This document shows positions 17,518 to 27,571 of a stretch of DNA of 64,000 nt, one piece after another; position 1 is the first letter of the stretch; every line of letters starts with the position of its first letter. The DNA comes from Planococcus sp. CPCC 101016. GTDB lineage: Bacteria > Bacillota > Bacilli > Bacillales_A > Planococcaceae. The stretch covers positions 310,001-374,000 of the forward strand of contig NZ_VOHB01000002.1 of NCBI RefSeq assembly GCF_007859295.1, in the 5' to 3' direction. Made by a program: the position numbers and the translations under genes. The notes beneath the pieces were generated by a model that was given only the letters and a program-made list of their open reading frames with translations, was not told where the DNA came from and ran no database searches.

Positions 17518-18534
17518 ATGATGAAAGTTTCTGTAACGGTGAATACGACAGATTTAAGTGATATGGATTTGCAGCAAATGTCCCAACTTGGGGTGGATTG
17601 TGTTGATTTTGGAGCTGGCGGTTCTTTTGCCGGGGTAAGCGAACAAGGATTTCCGGATTTAGACGAATTATTAAAACTGCAAAGACGGATCCGATCGTAC
17701 GGAATGGATATCAACAGAGTGACGTTGCCAAATATGACCGATGATTTTATGCTGAATCGTCCAGGCAGTGAACGGCAGCTGGAAAACTCCGTGAATGCAG
17801 TAAAAGTGTTTGGACAGGCAAATATTGAGATTGTCAGGCAGCGCTTTGAAGGCGACGTTTTCTACGGGCTTTCAAGAAATTATAAAGCAGTGCAGCGCGG
17901 AGGAGCGATTTCTCGTGGAGAAAGCCTTGGATTAATGAAGGAAAAGCAGCCTACTCCTACTTTGGAGGAATTGGAATCATGGTGGGGCAACGTTCAGACA
18001 GCTTATAAGGAACTGGTGCCGACTGCACAGGATAACGGAGTAAAAATAGCCATGCATCCATCCGATACGCCTCATCCCGATTCGCCATTCGGCGGCATCG
18101 GCTTGCATCGCATAATCGATGACTTCCCGAACAAGAATGTTGGATTGGTTTACTGTATCGGGACACGCGCAGAAGCGGGCGGTTCATCACTGGTACTGGA
18201 CGAGATCAATCATTTTGGACGCAAGGGCAGAATTTTCCTTGTTCACTTCCGGAATGTCAGAGGCAGCTTGCCAACTGCTGGAGCTTTTGAAGAAGCATTG
18301 TTGGATGACGGCGACATGAATATGTTCAAGTTGCTGCTGGAATTGAAAAAAGTCGGCTATGACGGCTGCATCAATCCTGACCATGTGCCAACAATGGCCG
18401 GAGATCAACCTGATTTGGATACACGTTGGCAATACTCAAACATCGGTTGGAAGAAATCCAGTCTTGGATTTGCTTACTCGGTAGGCTATATCAAAGCGTT
18501 GTTTGCTGCCATGACGGAATTTGAAGGTAAATAG
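17518..18534 (+). CDS. UxuA-family mannonate dehydratase-like enzyme
   Basis: 338 residues forming a TIM barrel. [27 protein letters not shown] and CINPDHVP are the conserved UxuA metal- and substrate-binding blocks; the N-terminal third is unlike classical Bacillus UxuA. UxuA removes water from D-mannonate to give 2-dehydro-3-deoxygluconate. Here it lies between an acid transporter and garD in an aldarate locus without uxuB, so its substrate may be another sugar acid. The ATG at 17518 follows GAGGTG by nine bases. It may also serve the uronate branch that begins with uxaC at 46 kb. Confidence 0.75.
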   Translation: MMKVSVTVNTTDLSDMDLQQMSQLGVDCVDFGAGGSFAGVSEQGFPDLDELLKLQRRIRSYGMDINRVTLPNMTDDFMLNRPGSERQLENSVNAVKVFGQANIEIVRQRFEGDVFYGLSRNYKAVQRGGAISRGESLGLMKEKQPTPTLEELESWWGNVQTAYKELVPTAQDNGVKIAMHPSDTPHPDSPFGGIGLHRIIDDFPNKNVGLVYCIGTRAEAGGSSLVLDEINHFGRKGRIFLVHFRNVRGSLPTAGAFEEALLDDGDMNMFKLLLELKKVGYDGCINPDHVPTMAGDQPDLDTRWQYSNIGWKKSSLGFAYSVGYIKALFAAMTEFEGK

Positions 18535-18569
18535 GCGGTCGCCTTTACATAAATAAGAGGAGTGAAAAC

Positions 18570-20102
18570 ATGGAAAATGAATCGAATGCAGAAATTCCCT
18601 TGTTTTTAAAAATGAACGCCGCGGATAATACGGCGATCATCGTGAATACAGGCGGATTAAAACAAGGAGTTCAGTTTTCGTGTGGCCTGACGCTTATTCA
18701 ACGAATTCCTCAAGGACATAAAGTCGCGCTCTGCGACATTCCACCAGGTGAAAAAATCATTCGCTATGGTGAAGTAATCGGCTATGCCGAAAAACTGATA
18801 GAGAAAGGCAGCTGGGTAAAAGAGTCGCTAGTGACTCTTCCGACAGCTCCAGAATTAGATTCTCTTCCATTTTCAACAAATATAAAAGAAGTAAAGCCAT
18901 TGGAAGAATCTTATACATTCCTCGGCTACCGGAATTCAGATGGCACCGCGGGAACAAAAAACCTGCTTGGCATTACGACGAGTGTGCAATGTGTAGCGGG
19001 TGTTCTGGAATATGCGGTCAAAAAGATCAAACAGGAATTGCTGCCGCTGTATCCCAATGTCGATGACATCATCGCCTTGAACCACAACTATGGCTGCGGC
19101 GTAGCGATCAATGCGCCCGATGCAGAAATACCGATTCGGACAATCGAAAATTTAGCGAAGCATCCGAATTTTGGCGGAGAAGTGATGATTATCGGATTAG
19201 GCTGCGAAAAACTCGTGCCTACTCGTTTAAATAACGGAAATGACGATGATAATATTTTGTCTCTTCAAGACGAAGACGGCTTTAGTAAAATGATTGAGTC
19301 CATCGTCAAAATGGCTGAACAGCGTCTGGCCCGATTAAACGAACGCCAAAGAGAAGTCTGTCCGGTTTCTGACTTGGTCATCGGTGTTCAATGTGGGGGA
19401 AGCGATGCTTTTTCAGGAGTCACTGCCAATCCTGCACTGGGCTATGCGACAGACCTTTTAGTTAGAGCGGGTGCAACAGTGCTTTTCTCGGAAGTCACAG
19501 AAGTCCGGGATGCCATCCATCTACTAACTCCCCGAGCAGTGAATGAAGAAGTCGGCAAATCCTTGCTGAGAGAAATGAAATGGTACGACGACTATTTGAA
19601 CAGAGGCCAAGCGGACCGCAGTGCGAATCCATCACCCGGCAACAAACGGGGAGGATTATCGAATGTAGTTGAAAAATCACTGGGCTCCATCGTCAAATCA
19701 GGCACATTGCCGATAGCCGATGTATTGAGTCCAGGGCAGCAGGTAAGAAAAAAAGGCCTGGTTTTCGCTGCTACTCCTGCCAGTGACTTTGTCTGCGGAA
19801 CTCTTCAGTTGGCTTCAGGCATTCACCTGCAAGTATTTACAACCGGAAGAGGGACGCCTTATAACTTGAGCATGGCATCTGTCATAAAGGTTTCTACACG
19901 GAACACCTTACAGGAACAATGGCACGATCTAATCGATATCAATGCCGGGAAAATTGCTACCGGTGCAGCTTCAATCGAAGAAGTCGGGTATGAAATTTTT
20001 AATGAGATTCTGGAAGTGGCTAGCGGTTCGAAGAAGACATGGGCCGACCACTGGGGCATCCATAACGATTTGGCCTTATTTAATCCATCTCCAGTAACAT
20101 GA
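18570..20102 (+). CDS. garD: Galactarate dehydratase
   Basis: 510 residues, full length for GarD. The N-terminal SAF-like domain (about 1-100, with [12 protein letters not shown]) is followed by the UxaA-family catalytic domain. [44 protein letters not shown] and [10 protein letters not shown] match the enterobacterial enzyme nearly residue for residue. It dehydrates galactarate to 5-dehydro-4-deoxyglucarate, using iron. The start has AGAGGAGTG upstream. It precedes kdgD, which uses its product. GarD and GudD feed the same intermediate. Confidence 0.95.
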   Translation: MENESNAEIPLFLKMNAADNTAIIVNTGGLKQGVQFSCGLTLIQRIPQGHKVALCDIPPGEKIIRYGEVIGYAEKLIEKGSWVKESLVTLPTAPELDSLPFSTNIKEVKPLEESYTFLGYRNSDGTAGTKNLLGITTSVQCVAGVLEYAVKKIKQELLPLYPNVDDIIALNHNYGCGVAINAPDAEIPIRTIENLAKHPNFGGEVMIIGLGCEKLVPTRLNNGNDDDNILSLQDEDGFSKMIESIVKMAEQRLARLNERQREVCPVSDLVIGVQCGGSDAFSGVTANPALGYATDLLVRAGATVLFSEVTEVRDAIHLLTPRAVNEEVGKSLLREMKWYDDYLNRGQADRSANPSPGNKRGGLSNVVEKSLGSIVKSGTLPIADVLSPGQQVRKKGLVFAATPASDFVCGTLQLASGIHLQVFTTGRGTPYNLSMASVIKVSTRNTLQEQWHDLIDINAGKIATGAASIEEVGYEIFNEILEVASGSKKTWADHWGIHNDLALFNPSPVT

Positions 20103-20116
20103 GTAAATTATTTGAA

Positions 20117-20145
20117 TTGACAGAACAATTTAATTGTCTTACAAT
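20117..20145 (+). promoter_or_regulatory. Promoter of kdgD with GntR-type operator
   Basis: TTGACA (20117-20122), 17 bp, TACAAT (20140-20145). The dyad ATTGTCTTACAAT (20133-20145) is identical to that at 14190 and overlaps the -10 box in the same way. Confidence 0.75.
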
Positions 20146-20183
20146 ATTACTATTAAATAAAAAGAATTGAAGGTGGAAATGAT

Positions 20184-21113
20184 ATGACAAACAAAAGGCA
20201 ATCACCCACAGGAATTTTAGGCTTTCCGGTAGCTCCATTAACAGATAAAGGGCTATTAGATTTAAATGGACTGGAAGCGAATATCGATTTTTTGCTGGAT
20301 CAGGGTCTGACTTCAATTTTCGTAGCATGCGGAGCCGGTGAGCTTCATGCGATCAATACAGCAGAATACCATGCAATGGTGGAATTGGCTGTCAAAAAGA
20401 CAAAAGGAAAAGTGCCCCTTTACACAGGAGTCGGCGGCAATATTACAGCGGCTTTGGAACAGGCGAAAATATCTGAAGAGCTTGGCGCAGATGGCTACTT
20501 GATTTTACCGCCGTACTTAATCGATCCTTCCCAAGAAGGTCTATACAATTACATGAGTGAAATCATCAGCAGCACCGATTTAAATGCGATTGTTTATAAC
20601 CGTGACAATTGCATTATGACCGCAGAAACATTAGGCAAGCTTTGTGAATTTCCACAATTGGTCGGCTTCAAAGACGGTGTCGGCAATATGGAAACAGTAG
20701 CTGAGTTCACGCATCTATTCGGAGACAGATTGGAATGGATCAACGGGATGCCGCTCGCGGAAGTTACGATGGGCGCTTACCTGAACCTCGGCTATAAAAC
20801 GTATTCATCAGCAATTTCAAATTACATCCCGCACATTTCAAAGCTCTATTTTGAAGCATTAAAGAACGGGGACAAAAAAGTCGAGAAAGAAATATATGGA
20901 GATGTAATTTTACCGATTCACAGCATCAGAAAGCAGAAAAAAGGATATGCGGTGTCACTGATCAAAGCCGGCATGAACATCATCGGGCTTCCGGTGACGA
21001 CAAATGTAAGAGCGCCGATTGCACCAGTAGAAGAAGCGCATTATGCACAGTTGAAAGTGATTGTCGAAAAAGCGCTGGAGAAATACCCGGCAAAAATAAC
21101 GACTAAAAACTAG
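20184..21113 (+). CDS. kdgD: 5-dehydro-4-deoxyglucarate dehydratase
   Basis: 309 residues, a DapA-like TIM barrel. The Schiff-base Lys163 lies in GFKDGVGNME and the catalytic Tyr138 in VYNRDN, both diagnostic of KdgD. It removes water and CO2 from 5-dehydro-4-deoxyglucarate to give 2,5-dioxopentanoate. GAAGGTGG precedes the ATG. It follows garD and precedes the semialdehyde dehydrogenase with a nine-base gap, giving the pathway order. It has its own promoter under the presumed GntR operator. Confidence 0.95.
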   Translation: MTNKRQSPTGILGFPVAPLTDKGLLDLNGLEANIDFLLDQGLTSIFVACGAGELHAINTAEYHAMVELAVKKTKGKVPLYTGVGGNITAALEQAKISEELGADGYLILPPYLIDPSQEGLYNYMSEIISSTDLNAIVYNRDNCIMTAETLGKLCEFPQLVGFKDGVGNMETVAEFTHLFGDRLEWINGMPLAEVTMGAYLNLGYKTYSSAISNYIPHISKLYFEALKNGDKKVEKEIYGDVILPIHSIRKQKKGYAVSLIKAGMNIIGLPVTTNVRAPIAPVEEAHYAQLKVIVEKALEKYPAKITTKN

Positions 21114-21122
21114 GAGGATTTT

Positions 21123-22589
21123 ATGACTACTAATACAGAAGTAAAAACATACTTGAACTACATCAATGGTGAATGGGTGGCAGCAGATACAGGTAAAACC
21201 AGTGAAAGCTTTAACCCTTCCAATAAAGATGAAGTACTGGGTTCTTTCCAACTGTCTTCCGCCAATGATTTGGATAAAGCGGTAACTGCAGCAAAAGCGG
21301 GTCAAAAAGTGTGGAGAAAACTTGCTGGCAGCGACAGAGGCAATTACCTGTTCAAAGTGGCGAATGTACTTGAAGAGAAGGTGGAGTATGTAGCAGAAGC
21401 CATGACGAAGGAAATGGGCAAAACGTTTGCGGAAGCAAAAGGCGAAACCCTTCGTGGTGTAGCGATTCTCCGTTATTACGCTGGCGAAGGCATGCGGGCA
21501 GTTGGAGATGTTATCCCCTCGTCAGACAGTGAAGCGCTTATGTTTACAACGAGAGTGCCGTTGGGCGTAGTCGGCGTGATCACGCCTTGGAATTTCCCGG
21601 TGGCCATTCCAATCTGGAAAATGGCACCTGCATTGATTTACGGAAATTCGGTTGTCTTAAAACCGGCCAGTGACACAGCAGTTACTGCTGCTCGTGTGGT
21701 TGAATGCTTCCATGAAGCAGGTCTTCCGGAAGGCGTCATCAACATGGTCACGGGTTCGGGTTCTGTCATTGGACAAGGCTTGGCGGAGCATCCGAGTGTG
21801 GATGCCATCACCTTCACCGGTTCGAACGCAGTCGGAAAACAAATTGGCCGTGCAGCATTTGACCGCGGCATCAAATACCAGCTTGAAATGGGCGGCAAAA
21901 ATCCAGTTATTGTAGCGAACGACGCGGACCTTGATCTGGCTGTCAGTGCGACAATTTCCGGAGGCTTAAAATCTACTGGACAAAAATGTACGGCTACCAG
22001 CCGAGTCATCGTTCAAAGCGGTGTATACGATGAGTTCCGTGAAAAGCTGCTGGAAAAAGTTTCAGAAATTACAGTAGGCAATGGCATGGAATCAGACAGC
22101 TGGATGGGACCTGTTGCAAGCGAGAGCCAATTGAATACGGTATTGTCTTATATTGAAAAAGGAAAGCAAGAAGGGGCGAAGTTGGTGCATGGCGGGAATC
22201 GCCTTACAGGCGATGAAACCGCAAATGGCTATTTTGTAGAACCGACCGTATTTGATGAAGTAACAGCGGATATGGCCATCGCAAGAGAAGAAATCTTCGG
22301 CCCTGTACTGGCCTTGCTGAAAGTTGATACAATAGAAGAAGGGCTGGCCATGGCCAATGATTCGGAATATGGCTTGAGTGCATCCATTTTTACAACGAAT
22401 ATCGGCAATATGCTGGAGTTCATCAATGACATGGAAGCGGGACTTGTACGCATCAACGCAGAAAGTGCAGGCGTGGAATTGCAGGCACCGTTCGGCGGCA
22501 TGAAGCAGTCGAGCTCGCATTCCCGTGAACAGGGAAGAGCGGCGATTGAGTTCTTCACATCCATTAAAACAGTATTTGTGAAAAAATAA
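21123..22589 (+). CDS. gucD: 2,5-dioxopentanoate (2-oxoglutarate semialdehyde) dehydrogenase
   Basis: 488 residues, a normal length aldehyde dehydrogenase. [13 protein letters not shown], the Glu in LEMGGKNPV and the nucleophilic Cys in GQKCTATSR are intact. By homology to the Bacillus ycbD product and by position directly after kdgD it oxidises 2,5-dioxopentanoate to 2-oxoglutarate with NAD(P). This is the last step that joins galactarate and glucarate breakdown to the citric acid cycle. TAGGAGG precedes the ATG; a terminator follows the stop codon at once. Confidence 0.9.
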   Translation: MTTNTEVKTYLNYINGEWVAADTGKTSESFNPSNKDEVLGSFQLSSANDLDKAVTAAKAGQKVWRKLAGSDRGNYLFKVANVLEEKVEYVAEAMTKEMGKTFAEAKGETLRGVAILRYYAGEGMRAVGDVIPSSDSEALMFTTRVPLGVVGVITPWNFPVAIPIWKMAPALIYGNSVVLKPASDTAVTAARVVECFHEAGLPEGVINMVTGSGSVIGQGLAEHPSVDAITFTGSNAVGKQIGRAAFDRGIKYQLEMGGKNPVIVANDADLDLAVSATISGGLKSTGQKCTATSRVIVQSGVYDEFREKLLEKVSEITVGNGMESDSWMGPVASESQLNTVLSYIEKGKQEGAKLVHGGNRLTGDETANGYFVEPTVFDEVTADMAIAREEIFGPVLALLKVDTIEEGLAMANDSEYGLSASIFTTNIGNMLEFINDMEAGLVRINAESAGVELQAPFGGMKQSSSHSREQGRAAIEFFTSIKTVFVKK

Positions 22590-22632
22590 AAAAAGGGGAG
22601 TTATGCGCAAAAAGCGTAACTTCCCTTTTTTA
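22588..22632 (+). terminator. Rho-independent terminator after gucD
   Basis: A 14-bp stem (AAGGGGAGTTATGC against GCGTAACTTCCCTT, with two G-U pairs) and a run of six T. Confidence 0.85.
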
Positions 22633-22709
22633 AAAATTTATCCCGTCTTCAATCATACTTCTATACATATCCAATTTATACTAAACAATGACGATGGAGG
22701 AGTGAATGT

Positions 22710-24068
22710 ATGTTAACACAAAATGAAAATCACCAAAAAACTTCAGCACCGCGAGTTGCCAGTATGAGAGTCATTCCGGTTGCCGGACGTGATAGTATGC
22801 TATTGAATTTGAGCGGCGCGCATAGCCCGTTTTTCACGCGCAATATTGTCATATTGGAAGATGATCACGGAAACATCGGAGCAGGAGAAGTTCCTGGAGG
22901 AGAAGCCATCCGCCAAACTTTGGAAGAAGCAAAAGAATATGTACTCGGTCAGCCAATTGGCGCCTACAACCGGATTTTGAATAAAGTCCGCAAAGAATAC
23001 GCTTTCAAAGACGCGGGCGGCAGAGGCAGCCAGACATTCGATTTGAGAACAACAATTCACGCAGTAACGGCACTCGAAGCGGCATTGCTCGATTTGTTGG
23101 GGAAATTCCTGAATGTCCCTGTGGCCGAATTGCTGGGGGAAGGCCAACAGCGGACCCATGTAGAGATGCTTGGGTATTTATTCTATATCGGGGACCGCAA
23201 CAAAACGGACCTTCCTTATTTGAGTGAACCGGATGCCTTTGACGATTGGCTAAGACTGCGGCATGAAGAAGCATTGACGCCTGAATCGGTTGTTGCGTTG
23301 GCAGAAGCTGCCCAAAAGCGCTACGGATTTCAGGATTTCAAGCTGAAAGGCGGCGTATTGAAAGGCGAAGAAGAGATCAAGGCAGTAACGGCTTTAGCGG
23401 AACGCTTTCCTGAAGCACGCATCACACTGGATCCAAATGGCGCCTGGTCATTAGAGGAAGCGATCCGCCTCTGCAAAGGCAAAGGCGATGTACTGGCTTA
23501 TGCAGAAGATCCATGCGGAGCGGAAAACGGCTATTCTTCACGTGAAGTAATGGCGGAATTTAGAAGAGCGACTGGGCTGCCGACAGCAACGAATATGATC
23601 GCAACCGACTGGCGTGAAATGGGGCACGCGATTCAATTGAATTCTGTTGATATCCCGTTGGCAGATCCACATTTCTGGACCATGCAGGGATCCGTAAGAG
23701 TGGCTCAAATGTGCAATGAATGGGGCTTAACATGGGGGTCGCATTCGAATAACCATTTTGATATTTCACTTGCGATGTTTACGCATGTTGCAGCAGCGGC
23801 TCCGGGGAAAATTACAGCAATCGATACCCATTGGATTTGGCAGGATGGCCAGTACTTAACTAAAAATCCTTTCCAAATTGTAGATGGCAAAGTCGAAGTG
23901 CCTCAATCAGCGGGCCTCGGCATAGAAATCGACTTGGAAAAAATCGAAAAAGCGCATCAGCTCTACAACGAACACGGTCTTGGAGGACGTGATGACTCTC
24001 AAGGCATGCAATATTTGATCCCTAACTGGAAGTTCGATAATAAAAAGCCTTGCCTGGTAAGGGACTAA
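22710..24068 (+). CDS. gudD: Glucarate dehydratase
   Basis: 452 residues, the full length of GudD in the enolase superfamily. The catalytic KLKGG lysine pair, metal ligands in LDPNGAW, AEDPCG and ATNMIATDW, and the general-base His in [12 protein letters not shown] are all present. It converts D-glucarate to 5-dehydro-4-deoxyglucarate, the same product GarD makes. TGGAGGAGTG precedes the ATG. It lies after the gucD terminator and so has its own promoter, and is followed 92 bases later by the GntR regulator. Confidence 0.95.
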   Translation: MLTQNENHQKTSAPRVASMRVIPVAGRDSMLLNLSGAHSPFFTRNIVILEDDHGNIGAGEVPGGEAIRQTLEEAKEYVLGQPIGAYNRILNKVRKEYAFKDAGGRGSQTFDLRTTIHAVTALEAALLDLLGKFLNVPVAELLGEGQQRTHVEMLGYLFYIGDRNKTDLPYLSEPDAFDDWLRLRHEEALTPESVVALAEAAQKRYGFQDFKLKGGVLKGEEEIKAVTALAERFPEARITLDPNGAWSLEEAIRLCKGKGDVLAYAEDPCGAENGYSSREVMAEFRRATGLPTATNMIATDWREMGHAIQLNSVDIPLADPHFWTMQGSVRVAQMCNEWGLTWGSHSNNHFDISLAMFTHVAAAAPGKITAIDTHWIWQDGQYLTKNPFQIVDGKVEVPQSAGLGIEIDLEKIEKAHQLYNEHGLGGRDDSQGMQYLIPNWKFDNKKPCLVRD

Positions 24069-24160
24069 TTCAACAAGTAAGTGTAAAAATAATGTAAAAT
24101 AGAAAGAAGCAACGCATGAGCGCTAGTTTGCTCTTGCATAAAAAGGCGGTGACAGGTTAT

Positions 24161-24859
24161 ATGATGGATGGTTATATAGTGGATACAGTCCGAAGAAGTA
24201 CGCTCTCTCAGCAGGTGTTGGAGAAAATTGTATTTCTATTGGTTGACGGCCAACTGAAGCCTGGAGACAAACTACCTCCTGAGATGAAGCTGATGGAGCA
24301 ATTGGGAGTGAGCAGGCCCGTATTGCGCGAAGCTTTGAGTTCTCTCGAGACGCTGGAGATCATCACAAGAAAGCCCCGTGGGGGAACGATTGTAAATGAC
24401 AAAGTAGGAAGTGATCCATTTACAGCAATGCTGGCCCTTTCAATCAACAATCTTCCTGCAGTCATAGAGGCGAGAATGGCATTGGAATTGGGCTTGGTGA
24501 CAATCGCGGCTGAAAAGATTTCGGATGAACAATTGGATCAGCTGCTGCAGACCATCAAAAGCATTGAGGATAATGCCCATACCAACTACGGGGCATTGGA
24601 TAAGGAGTTTCATCGCATTATTGCGTTAAGCGCCAATAATCCAGTAGTGGAGGGTATGATCACCTCATTGCTGATTACACATGAAAAGACAGACAGCTTA
24701 ATTAAGCATCGGGATCCCGACATTACAGTTGAGCACCACAGAGCAATCTACGAGGCATTGAAAAAAAGAGATCCTCATGAAGCGTTTACGCAAATGTATA
24801 GGCATTTAAGCTTTGTCCGCAAAAAAATTCTGGACAATATGCCAGAGGAAACGGATTAA
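24161..24859 (+). CDS. FadR-subfamily GntR regulator of the aldarate locus
   Basis: 232 residues from the ATG at 24161, chosen for AGGCGGTGA eight bases upstream; an ATG at 24116 would add 15 residues. The N-terminal winged helix reads LKPGDKLPPEMKLMEQLGVSRPVLREAL, and the C-terminal FCD ligand domain has the metal-binding LDKEFHRIIA and ITVEHHRAIYEAL segments. It corresponds in position to Bacillus ycbG beside gudD. The paired dyads at 14190 and 20133 fit the binding pattern of this subfamily, so it likely represses both promoters until an aldarate or its breakdown product binds. That link is inference. Confidence 0.85.
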   Translation: MMDGYIVDTVRRSTLSQQVLEKIVFLLVDGQLKPGDKLPPEMKLMEQLGVSRPVLREALSSLETLEIITRKPRGGTIVNDKVGSDPFTAMLALSINNLPAVIEARMALELGLVTIAAEKISDEQLDQLLQTIKSIEDNAHTNYGALDKEFHRIIALSANNPVVEGMITSLLITHEKTDSLIKHRDPDITVEHHRAIYEALKKRDPHEAFTQMYRHLSFVRKKILDNMPEETD

Positions 24860-24867
24860 AAAGAAGC

Positions 24868-24908
24868 AGACTATAAACGCGAATTGTTTATAGTCTTATT
24901 TTTTTTTA
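24868..24908 (+). terminator. Rho-independent terminator
   Basis: An 11-bp perfect stem AGACTATAAAC / GTTTATAGTCT with a 7-base loop and a long T-run. It ends the aldarate locus. Confidence 0.9.
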
Positions 24909-24950
24909 TAAAAAATACGAAGTTAAGCAGAAATGAAAGCAGGTGGGGAC

Positions 24951-26306
24951 ATGAATAGGATAAAAAGCAGTTTAATCATCCTTGTTCTGCTGCTCTACTT
25001 TTTAACCGTTTTTATAGACAGTGAAACCATCTATACGTGGCTGTCGATTTTGGCTTTTCTATTATTGATTGTTGCCATTCCTTCATCGAAGGCTATGACA
25101 AAAGTGATGGGAATCAGCCTTCTTGTAATTGGATTGGGAATCAGCATCTTCATGAATGGCTCTACTTTAATCGAAAGTGTGCAGGGCATCCAGCTCAATT
25201 TGCCGCTGCTCATCCTGATCCTATTGGCGCCGCTCCTATCTATTCCGTTAAAAAGTGGAACTCTATTGAATGCTCCGATGGCCTACATTGAACAGGTCAA
25301 GGATAAACCCGGCCAATTATTTCTCGGTATTTCAAGTTTTTTGGCTTTGCTTGCTCCTGTATTAAATGTGGGATCGGTAAGAATTTTGGCCGATTTAATG
25401 AAAGACCGTAAATTGTCCGGCGAACTGTTGGGCCGCTCCTATTTTACAGGATTCTCTACAGCAATGGTGTGGTCGCCTTATTTCGGATCTGTAGCACTGG
25501 TGCTGTACTACTTGGATATCCCATACAGCGAGTACGTTATCATCGGTTTGCTTTTTGCAGCTGCACAACTGCTGACGGGCAATCTGCTGTTTGCCTTGAA
25601 AAATGGAGTAGAAGAAACAATGCCAGGAGAGAAAGACCAGGTTGCTGAAAAAATACATATTTTGCCGCTGGTATTGAAGTTTGTCGTATCGTTAGGAATT
25701 TTAATTTCTGCTTTGATTTTTCTGGAACAGGCAACGAAATTGCCGATGATCGTATTGGTAAGCATGCTGGCTATCATCATCCCGACAATCTGGATGGCGC
25801 TTGCCGGCAAGTGGAAAAGCTTTGTCGATCAGGTCATTATCTATAAAAATCAGGTGACGGGTGGAAACGGCACTGAAATGGTTCTGTTTCTGAGTGCGGG
25901 TATTTTTGGCAGCGCAATTTCGAATTCCTCCATATCGGATTGGATCAAGCGTTTCCTGTTGCTGATTTCTGAAGGGTCTTTTATTTTCTTTGTCATATTC
26001 ATCGTTTTTACCATCATGTTCTTCGCTTTGATCGGTTTCCATCAAATTATCACCGTCCCGCTGCTGGTGATGCAAGTCGACCCGGCGGCAATCGGTATGC
26101 CTCCTGTCGCAATCGCCTTCGTCTTCATCTTGGCTTGGTTCATGTCTGCCATCATCAGTCCAATAAACGCGGTCACTATTCTCATATCAAATGCAGTGAG
26201 CAAGAAGTTTTTCACAGTAGGGTTTCGTTGGAACGGACTTTATGTCTTATCGATGTTTTTGATCGGCTGCGTCTTTATCTATGCACTGCAGGCTATTTAC
26301 CGCTAG
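24951..26306 (+). CDS. Multi-pass permease of unrecognised family, copy 1
   Basis: 451 residues with about twelve hydrophobic segments. I do not recognise the family with confidence; the pattern recalls ion-transporter-superfamily carboxylate permeases. Landmarks are PVLNVGSVRIL, MVWSPYFGSVALVL, GSAISNSSISDWI and FALIGFHQIITVPLL. A second protein of equal length at 29218 shares this layout (NVGTLPIL, MWSPYFISMALVL, GTALLNNGADDWI, SAWIGVHPIITAAIL). The start at 24951 follows AGGTGGGG; a start at 24933 has none. It directly precedes a 2-hydroxyacid dehydrogenase, so a hydroxy or oxo acid is a reasonable guess for its cargo. Confidence 0.7.
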   Translation: MNRIKSSLIILVLLLYFLTVFIDSETIYTWLSILAFLLLIVAIPSSKAMTKVMGISLLVIGLGISIFMNGSTLIESVQGIQLNLPLLILILLAPLLSIPLKSGTLLNAPMAYIEQVKDKPGQLFLGISSFLALLAPVLNVGSVRILADLMKDRKLSGELLGRSYFTGFSTAMVWSPYFGSVALVLYYLDIPYSEYVIIGLLFAAAQLLTGNLLFALKNGVEETMPGEKDQVAEKIHILPLVLKFVVSLGILISALIFLEQATKLPMIVLVSMLAIIIPTIWMALAGKWKSFVDQVIIYKNQVTGGNGTEMVLFLSAGIFGSAISNSSISDWIKRFLLLISEGSFIFFVIFIVFTIMFFALIGFHQIITVPLLVMQVDPAAIGMPPVAIAFVFILAWFMSAIISPINAVTILISNAVSKKFFTVGFRWNGLYVLSMFLIGCVFIYALQAIYR

Positions 26307-26366
26307 TTCATCTTTATAAACGGTCCATTCAAGTTAGGTGAAGACAACCAAAAGGGAGGAATGGAA

Positions 26367-27329
26367 ATGGCTTTCAAAGTGTTGATTCCAAGAACGGTAG
26401 CGATTGAAGGAATAGATTATTTAAAAGAAAATGGCTGTGAAGTGGATGCGAGAGATGAGATGGACGCTAAAGAACTGAGGGCCGCAATCAAAGAGTACGA
26501 TGCGGTTTTACTTAGAACGGATCTGCTGGATGAAAAGACGATTGGCCTGGCAGAGCGGCTGAAAATCATCGCGCGCCACGGAGTCGGCTTTGATAACATT
26601 GATATCGATGCCGCTGCGGCAAAAGGCATTTATGTATCCTATACACCTGCTGCCAATATCAATTCCGTAGCAGAGCATGTAACAGGGCTGATGTTGGCAA
26701 TTTCCCGGCAGACAGTGAAGGTCGACAGTGCAGTTAGGCAAGGAAACTTCGGCGTAAGGGATTCAGCGTACGGAACAGAGATGAAAGGGAAAGTGCTGGG
26801 CGTAATCGGACTTGGCAACATCGGAAAGCTCGTGGCAAAAAAATGTGCACACGGATTTGAAATGGATGTCATTGCCTACGATCCTTATGCTAAACCGCCT
26901 GAAGAACCATATATAAGAAAAGTAGAAAGCGTGGATGAATTGCTGGAACAGGCAGATTTCATCTCCTTGCATCTGCCTTACAACAAAGCGCTGCACCATT
27001 TCATCAACCAGGAGAAATTGAGTTTGATGAAACCGATAGCTTTTCTGATCAATGCCGCAAGAGGTGGCTTGGTGGACGAAGCTGCATTGGCGGAAGCATT
27101 GGAGAACAAATCAATTGCCGGTGCCGCACTGGATGTCTTCGAACAGGAGCCTGTACCGGCAGATCACCCTTTGCTGAAGCTGGATAACCTGATCGCCACG
27201 CCGCATCTTGCCGCTTTGACAAAAGAAGCGATGAGCACGATGTCTTTGGATTGCGCAAAAGAAATTGTGCGGGTTAAGAATGGGCAGGAACCGCTCGTGT
27301 GGCTTAATAAGGAACAGATGAAGAAGTAG
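26367..27329 (+). CDS. D-2-hydroxyacid dehydrogenase (phosphoglycerate dehydrogenase-like)
   Basis: 320 residues. The Rossmann motif GVIGLGNIGKLVA, the catalytic Arg in NAARGGLVDE, a Glu in DVFEQEPV and the His in ATPHLAALT are intact. It lacks the ACT regulatory domain of SerA, so it is a catabolic-type enzyme reducing a 2-oxo acid to the D-hydroxyacid or the reverse, with NAD(P). The ATG at 26367 is used because GGGAGG lies seven bases before it, whereas the ATG at 26361 abuts that site. It follows a permease by 60 bases and is probably in its operon. Confidence 0.85.
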   Translation: MAFKVLIPRTVAIEGIDYLKENGCEVDARDEMDAKELRAAIKEYDAVLLRTDLLDEKTIGLAERLKIIARHGVGFDNIDIDAAAAKGIYVSYTPAANINSVAEHVTGLMLAISRQTVKVDSAVRQGNFGVRDSAYGTEMKGKVLGVIGLGNIGKLVAKKCAHGFEMDVIAYDPYAKPPEEPYIRKVESVDELLEQADFISLHLPYNKALHHFINQEKLSLMKPIAFLINAARGGLVDEAALAEALENKSIAGAALDVFEQEPVPADHPLLKLDNLIATPHLAALTKEAMSTMSLDCAKEIVRVKNGQEPLVWLNKEQMKK

Positions 27330-27354
27330 TTGAATCAATTTAGAATAATAAAAA

Positions 27355-27398
27355 GCACAGATGAAAAGGGGGATTCTGCCGTTTCTACTGTGTTTTTT
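27355..27398 (+). terminator. Probable terminator
   Basis: CACAG-TGAAA pairs with TTTC-CTGTG around an internal mismatch, and TTTTTT follows. It is weaker than the other terminators here. Confidence 0.45.
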
Positions 27399-27571
27399 GT
27401 CTCATTAGTAGCTTACAAGTTGTTTATTAAGAAGCTCAGCTAATTACATGAGTACTTTAATTTGAACAAGGGAATGGAACCTTCAATAACGAAACTAATA
27501 AGAAGGACGGAAAACTAAGCAAAGAAAAAATAACGAATCAATCAGTTCTAAAATAATAGAGGAGGCGCTAG

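Noticed and set aside
27355-27571. Possible small RNA between the two hydroxyacid dehydrogenases
   Set aside because: Only a weak terminator is visible and no promoter with good spacing; not enough to call an RNA gene.
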